From Veillonella ratti (lineage in GTDB: Bacteria > Bacillota > Negativicutes > Veillonellales > Veillonellaceae), in contig NZ_RQUX01000001.1 in assembly GCF_003992115.1 (NCBI RefSeq), positions 62,001 to 126,000 on the forward strand: DNA of 64,000 bases, written 5' to 3'. Shown in pieces: positions 60,514-64,000 of the stretch (the stretch's first letter is position 1; each line of letters starts with the position of its first letter). The position numbers and the translations under genes were made by a program. The notes beneath the pieces were generated by a model. It worked only from the letters and a program-made list of their open reading frames with translations, was not told the DNA's origin and did no database searches.

Positions 60514-62245
60514 CGTCAGCCACCCCTTCCTTACCGCGCATATCCGCTACCGTCATACCGGCCGGAATCATAGGATACACATTTTCTTCGCGCGCTACCA
60601 CGCATTCAATGAGCACGCCATCGTCCGCATCAAGCGCCGCTTTTAACTTTGCTTTTAAGTCCGCCGCACCTTCAATTTTGACGCTGCGTACACCATAAGC
60701 GGTTGCCAACGTCTGAAAATCCGGATTACAAGATAAGTCAACGTAGGAATAACGCTTATCGTTAAAAAGCTCTTGCCACTGCCGCACCATGCCCAAATAG
60801 GAATTATTAAGGAGTACGATTTTCACCGGCAATTTATACTGATTAATGAGCATTAATTCATGCGCCGTCATCTGAAAACCGCCATCGCCTACAACAAGGA
60901 CCACTTTGCTCTTTGGCATCCCCACTTGCGCCCCGATGGCAGCCGGTAAGCCGAAACCCATCGTACCGGCGCCGCCGGATGTAACGATACTGTTCGGTTT
61001 CCGATAGGTAAAATACTGAGCAGCCCACATTTGATGTTGCCCCACATCGGTGACGATAACCGCATCACCTTGAAGCAATTCATTAAGTGTTTTTAACACT
61101 TGCTGCGGTGGCAAAGTACCGTCTGGTTGTTCATTATAACGCAACGCATATTGTTCTTGCCAAGCCTTAATCTGTGTGAGCCAAGCCTCATGAGCGGCCA
61201 CCTTAGCCTCGTCTTCGCCGATTTTCAGCTCCTTATTCAACGCCTGTAAAACCTGTTTTACATCACCTACAATCGGCACATCCACCTTACGGTTTTTCTC
61301 AATTTCCGCCGGGTCGATGTCGATGTGAATAATGGTAGCGTTTTTGCAAAACGCTTCCGGATTACCGGCGATGCGGTCATCGAAGCGAATCCCTGCGGCC
61401 AAAACTACATCAGCTTCATCAGTAGCGAAGTTTGCAGCTGCCGTTCCGTGCATGCCGAGCATCCCCAAGAATAACTCATGATCCCCCGGAAAAGATCCCA
61501 AGCCAAGCAATGTATTCGTCACCGGAATTTGGGCTTTTGCAGCCAGTTCAAAAAGTTCTGCCGAAGCACGACCTTTTAAGACACCGGCGCCGGCAATAAT
61601 CAACGGGCGCTTCGCATTTTTCAAGACCTTGGCCGCTTTTTTTATCTGCTTAGGATGGCCTTTATAATTCGGTTCATAGCCTTCGAGAGCAAAGGGCTCT
61701 TCATAAAGCTTATCGAATTCGTCTCGCGTAATCTCTTTTAGCTGCACGTCTTTCGGAATATCTACGAGCACCGGACCCGGCCGCCCCGTCGTCGCGATAT
61801 AATAGGCTTCGCGCAGGATGCGAGGCAAATCGTAAATCGATTTTACGAGGTAATTATTTTTCGTAATCGGCATCGTAATCCCCACAACGTCGGACTCTTG
61901 GAACGCATCTTTACCGAGTAAAGCACAACCGACCTGGCCTGTAATAGCCAGCACCGGCACGGAATCCATATGGGCCGTCATAAGACCGGTCACCAAATTA
62001 GTCGCCCCCGGCCCCGATGTCGCAAGGCACACACCGCATTTACCGGTAGCTCTGGCGTAACCATCGGCCTCATGTGCCGCCCCTTGTTCGTGGCGGGCAA
62101 AATAATGGTTCAGCTTCGGGTATTTATAGATTTCATCGTAAATCGGGATAACGGCGCCGCCGGGATACCCGAAAAAATCGGTCACTCCCATGCGATGAAG
62201 CGTTTCCAATACGATGCGCGCCCCGTTTATCATGGCGTCCCCCAT
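60503..62245 (-). CDS. ilvB: Acetolactate synthase large subunit
   Basis: Thiamine diphosphate enzyme of 580 residues condensing pyruvate units (or pyruvate with 2-oxobutyrate). The catalytic glutamate is in ARHEQGAAHEADGYA and the ThDP-Mg motif runs from GDGGFQM to LLNN. Two starts are possible, MGDAM and the ATG four codons later, which has GGGGGA in front. The 232-base gap to ilvA lacks a terminator and holds several TGAGARA motifs like those in the repeat before ilvA. Confidence 0.96.
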   Translation of the reverse strand: MGDAMINGARIVLETLHRMGVTDFFGYPGGAVIPIYDEIYKYPKLNHYFARHEQGAAHEADGYARATGKCGVCLATSGPGATNLVTGLMTAHMDSVPVLAITGQVGCALLGKDAFQESDVVGITMPITKNNYLVKSIYDLPRILREAYYIATTGRPGPVLVDIPKDVQLKEITRDEFDKLYEEPFALEGYEPNYKGHPKQIKKAAKVLKNAKRPLIIAGAGVLKGRASAELFELAAKAQIPVTNTLLGLGSFPGDHELFLGMLGMHGTAAANFATDEADVVLAAGIRFDDRIAGNPEAFCKNATIIHIDIDPAEIEKNRKVDVPIVGDVKQVLQALNKELKIGEDEAKVAAHEAWLTQIKAWQEQYALRYNEQPDGTLPPQQVLKTLNELLQGDAVIVTDVGQHQMWAAQYFTYRKPNSIVTSGGAGTMGFGLPAAIGAQVGMPKSKVVLVVGDGGFQMTAHELMLINQYKLPVKIVLLNNSYLGMVRQWQELFNDKRYSYVDLSCNPDFQTLATAYGVRSVKIEGAADLKAKLKAALDADDGVLIECVVAREENVYPMIPAGMTVADMRGKEGVADDVE

Positions 62246-62255
62246 TCGCTCACAT

Positions 62256-62375
62256 CCTCTCTCTGTTTTCTCAAAACAGTACTTTTTCTTTTAGATTTCT
62301 AAAATATTTCTCTCAAATTTTTCTCATCGTTTGCTTGTCTTTGCAAGCCATCACTTCGAACGTTTTCTCAGATTT
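62256..62375 (-). promoter_or_regulatory. Cluster of TGAGA motifs in the ilvB leader
   Basis: On the minus strand this stretch contains TGAGAAAAC twice, GATGAGAAAAATTTGAGAGA, and a hairpin CTGTTTT/AAAACAG with GAG in its loop just before the ilvB ribosome binding site. The motif matches that of the repeats upstream of ilvA. Its function is unknown. Confidence 0.4.
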
Positions 62376-62477
62376 TAACTAATACTGTTTAATTCTTTTT
62401 TGATTTACTGCAACCTATTTTAATTGTTTCGTATAACTAATTTTTCATGACTAATTCTTTAAAAATAACTAAATCTG

Positions 62478-63701
62478 TTAACGTTCGTTTATTTCGCTCG
62501 TATTGATACGGCGAATTGTGTAACCCTTTTTAGCAAACTCTTCGGTAATGCGGCGAATATGTTCTTCACCGTTAGTTTCTACCGTTACCTGTAATTCTAC
62601 TTCGTGGAAACGATCCAAGTTTTTGAACTGATTATGTTCCAGTTTAATAACATTGGCATTTTGACCGGCCAGAATTTCCGATACCGCTACCAGTTGGCCC
62701 GGTTTGTCCGGCAAGTTTACGGAGAAGGTAAAAATTCGTCCCCGCAATACCAAGCCTTTATTAATCATGGAGGCGATGGTCAATACATCGATGTTCCCGC
62801 CGCTTAATATAGATACTACCTTTTTGCCTTTTTCCTTTAGTTTCTTTAACCCCGCGACGGATAAAAGTCCTGCATTTTCACCGACGATTTTATGTTTTTC
62901 CGCAAGCAACAAGAAGGCTTCCATCAATTCGTAATCGGATACGGTGACGATTTCATCGACATATTCTTTAATATACTTCAAGGTCACATTGCCGATCTGC
63001 TTAACCGCCGCCCCATCAGCAATCGTGCTGACACTGTCGAGCACTACCGGTTTATCTGCTTTTAATGCAGCTACCGCACTGGCCGCGCCTTCCGGTTCGA
63101 CACCGACCACTTTAATGGACGGATTTTTTAATTTGGCCGCTGCCGCTACGCCTGCAACTAAGCCGCCACCACCGATTGGCACAAGCAAGATATCCGCATC
63201 CGGCAATTCTTCAAGCACTTCCAAAGCAATTGTCCCCTGACCTTCGATGACGTCTTCATCATTGAAAGGATGTACAAACACATAGCCGTTTTCCTCTTGT
63301 AAGCGAACCGCTTCGGCATAGGCTTCATCATATACTTCACCGGCCAGCACAACTTCGGCACCATATTGCCGAGTTGCTTCAATCTTGATGAGCGGGCTTG
63401 GCTTCGGCATTACGATAACTGCTTTAGTACCTAATCGTTGAGCCCCGAGCGCCACGCCTTGTGCGTGATTGCCGGCGGAGGAAGCAATAACGCCACGCGC
63501 TTTTTCATCCTTCGTAAGCTTAGCAATCTTGTTGTACGCCCCTCTTAATTTGAAGGAACCGGTCCGTTGTAAATTCTCCGGTTTAATATACACATCATTG
63601 CCCGATTCATCTGAAAATACCGTGCTGTGTATTAGCTTTGTTTTGACCGTTACCGTCTGCAAACGCTCTCTTGCTTCTATAAAATCATACAGTGTTAACA
63701 T
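62478..63701 (-). CDS. ilvA: Threonine ammonia-lyase with C-terminal ACT-like domain
   Basis: PLP enzyme converting threonine to 2-oxobutyrate for isoleucine synthesis; 407 residues from ATG 63701 (MLTLYDFIEAR), with AAAGG nine bases upstream. Longer in-frame starts would run into the GAGA repeat and are rejected. The PLP lysine is in GSFKLRGAYNK and the phosphate loop is GGGGLVAG. A single C-terminal ACT-like domain (about 330-400, FSVNLPDKPGQLVAVSEIL) resembles the TdcB/short IlvA arrangement rather than the two-domain enterobacterial IlvA. It leads the ilvA-B-H-C cluster, which fixes its biosynthetic role. Confidence 0.93.
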   Translation of the reverse strand: MLTLYDFIEARERLQTVTVKTKLIHSTVFSDESGNDVYIKPENLQRTGSFKLRGAYNKIAKLTKDEKARGVIASSAGNHAQGVALGAQRLGTKAVIVMPKPSPLIKIEATRQYGAEVVLAGEVYDEAYAEAVRLQEENGYVFVHPFNDEDVIEGQGTIALEVLEELPDADILLVPIGGGGLVAGVAAAAKLKNPSIKVVGVEPEGAASAVAALKADKPVVLDSVSTIADGAAVKQIGNVTLKYIKEYVDEIVTVSDYELMEAFLLLAEKHKIVGENAGLLSVAGLKKLKEKGKKVVSILSGGNIDVLTIASMINKGLVLRGRIFTFSVNLPDKPGQLVAVSEILAGQNANVIKLEHNQFKNLDRFHEVELQVTVETNGEEHIRRITEEFAKKGYTIRRINTSEINER

Positions 63702-63715
63702 CCTACCCATCCTTT

Positions 63716-63913
63716 TTTGCTCAAATCTCTCTATGCTAAGGTTTCTCACGCCTCATTTAATGTTCTCTCTCGATTTTTTCTCGCTATGGCTAAGGTTTCT
63801 CAAGTCTTAGTCAAAACTCTCTCAATGTCTCTATATAAAAGGTCTCTCACACCTTATAAAATGTTCTCTCTCATCGTTTCTCTATATCGGCCAGGTCTCT
63901 CAGGTCTTGCCGA
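63716..63913 (-). repeat. Four-copy GAGA-rich repeat upstream of ilvA
   Basis: On the minus strand four imperfect units of about 36-55 bases follow one another. Each begins AAG(A/G)(C/T)-TGAGARACCT or a close variant and continues with ATAGAGA and GAGAGA-AACATT. Unit 2 folds as AAGGT/ACCTT around GTGAGAG. The array fills the whole gap between the gene at the right edge and ilvA. It is non-coding. Confidence 0.65.
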
Positions 63914-64000
63914 TTAACGCGCCTTTTTAGCAGCTTCCCCGGTTATTAAACGCTTAATATTTTTCAATAGCTCCTTCGGCTGCCGACGATACGAATGTAG
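63914..64000 (-). CDS. 3' end of an unidentified gene (partial)
   Basis: The last 28 codons of a minus-strand gene run in from the right edge and end in TAA. The peptide is basic (RRQPKELLKNIKRLITGE then AAKKAR). It is too short to identify; its place suggests another gene of the ilv region or an unrelated neighbour. Confidence 0.55.
   Translation of the reverse strand, partial: LHSYRRQPKELLKNIKRLITGEAAKKAR

Overview
The window looks like chromosome of a Veillonella-type member of the Negativicutes, that is, a Firmicute with an outer membrane. The evidence is the mix of traits: Gram-positive-style regulation (a T-box leader, strong GGAGG ribosome binding sites, LrgAB, a BusR-like regulator) beside diderm surface proteins (a YadA-type trimeric autotransporter and an SLH/OmpM-like envelope protein), together with lactate and succinate metabolism genes (LarA, a LUD protein, an E-type fumarate reductase) and the hydrogenase maturase HydE. 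The genus is inferred; no rRNA gene is present to confirm it.

Layout, left to right. 0.2-2.7 kb (minus): a PRTase-like protein, YaaA and HydE in one tight operon. 2.9-5.3 kb (minus): an Nramp metal transporter and a short SLH/OmpM-like envelope protein. 5.5-12.9 kb (minus): a complete trp operon in the order trpE-G-D-CF-B-A, with trpC and trpF fused, behind a consensus promoter and a T-box whose specifier codon is UGG. 13-17.5 kb: a LUD protein (plus), then an E-type succinate dehydrogenase/fumarate reductase operon (minus). 18-21.2 kb (plus): an OmpR-type response regulator, its histidine kinase, a PepSY-like membrane protein, and a candidate small RNA. 21.4-27 kb (plus): dapL-queD-queE, tRNA-Ser(GCU), and pabA-pabB-pabC, followed by tRNA-Ser(UGA) on minus. 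27-32.7 kb (plus): a secreted beta-helix protein and a heterodimeric ABC exporter. 32.9-38.3 kb (minus): a frameshifted trimeric autotransporter. 38.6-44.3 kb: a TauE-family permease, lrgAB with a divergent LysR regulator, and a long repeat-rich helical protein. 44.4-48.5 kb (minus): larA, dinB, an ArsR regulator and ahpC. 48.9-56.3 kb (minus): a glycine betaine-type ABC transporter, a BusR-like regulator, pyrG, argS and a DUF1934 protein. 56.3-58.6 kb (minus): GIY-YIG protein, cyclophilin lipoprotein, HAD phosphatase, DUF1653 protein. 58.9-63.7 kb (minus): ilvC, ilvH, ilvB, ilvA. The last 87 bases hold the end of another minus-strand gene.

The most notable signal is at 17.9-21.2 kb. The promoter of the two-component operon and a second promoter just after that operon carry the same operator layout: two TTCAT-type hexamers 11 bp apart, then exactly 10 bp, then a TATANT -10 box. 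The second promoter drives about 180 nt that end in a strong terminator and fold into three hairpins, each with a C-rich loop (CCUCCCU, CUCCCC, UACCCC) complementary to Shine-Dalgarno sequences. This is the design of the streptococcal CiaR csRNAs and Listeria LhrC RNAs, in a different lineage. The same 8-mer, CCCUCCCU, sits in the loop of a hairpin in the ahpC 3' region.

Other points worth checking: an A8 run directly before the stop codon of the repeat-rich helical protein, where a -1 shift would add a 56-residue tail with four cysteines; a flavoprotein subunit lacking the FAD-linking histidine; a four-copy GAGA-rich repeat in front of ilvA with related motifs before ilvB; and a perfect inverted repeat over the promoter of the osmolyte transporter next to its BusR-like regulator.
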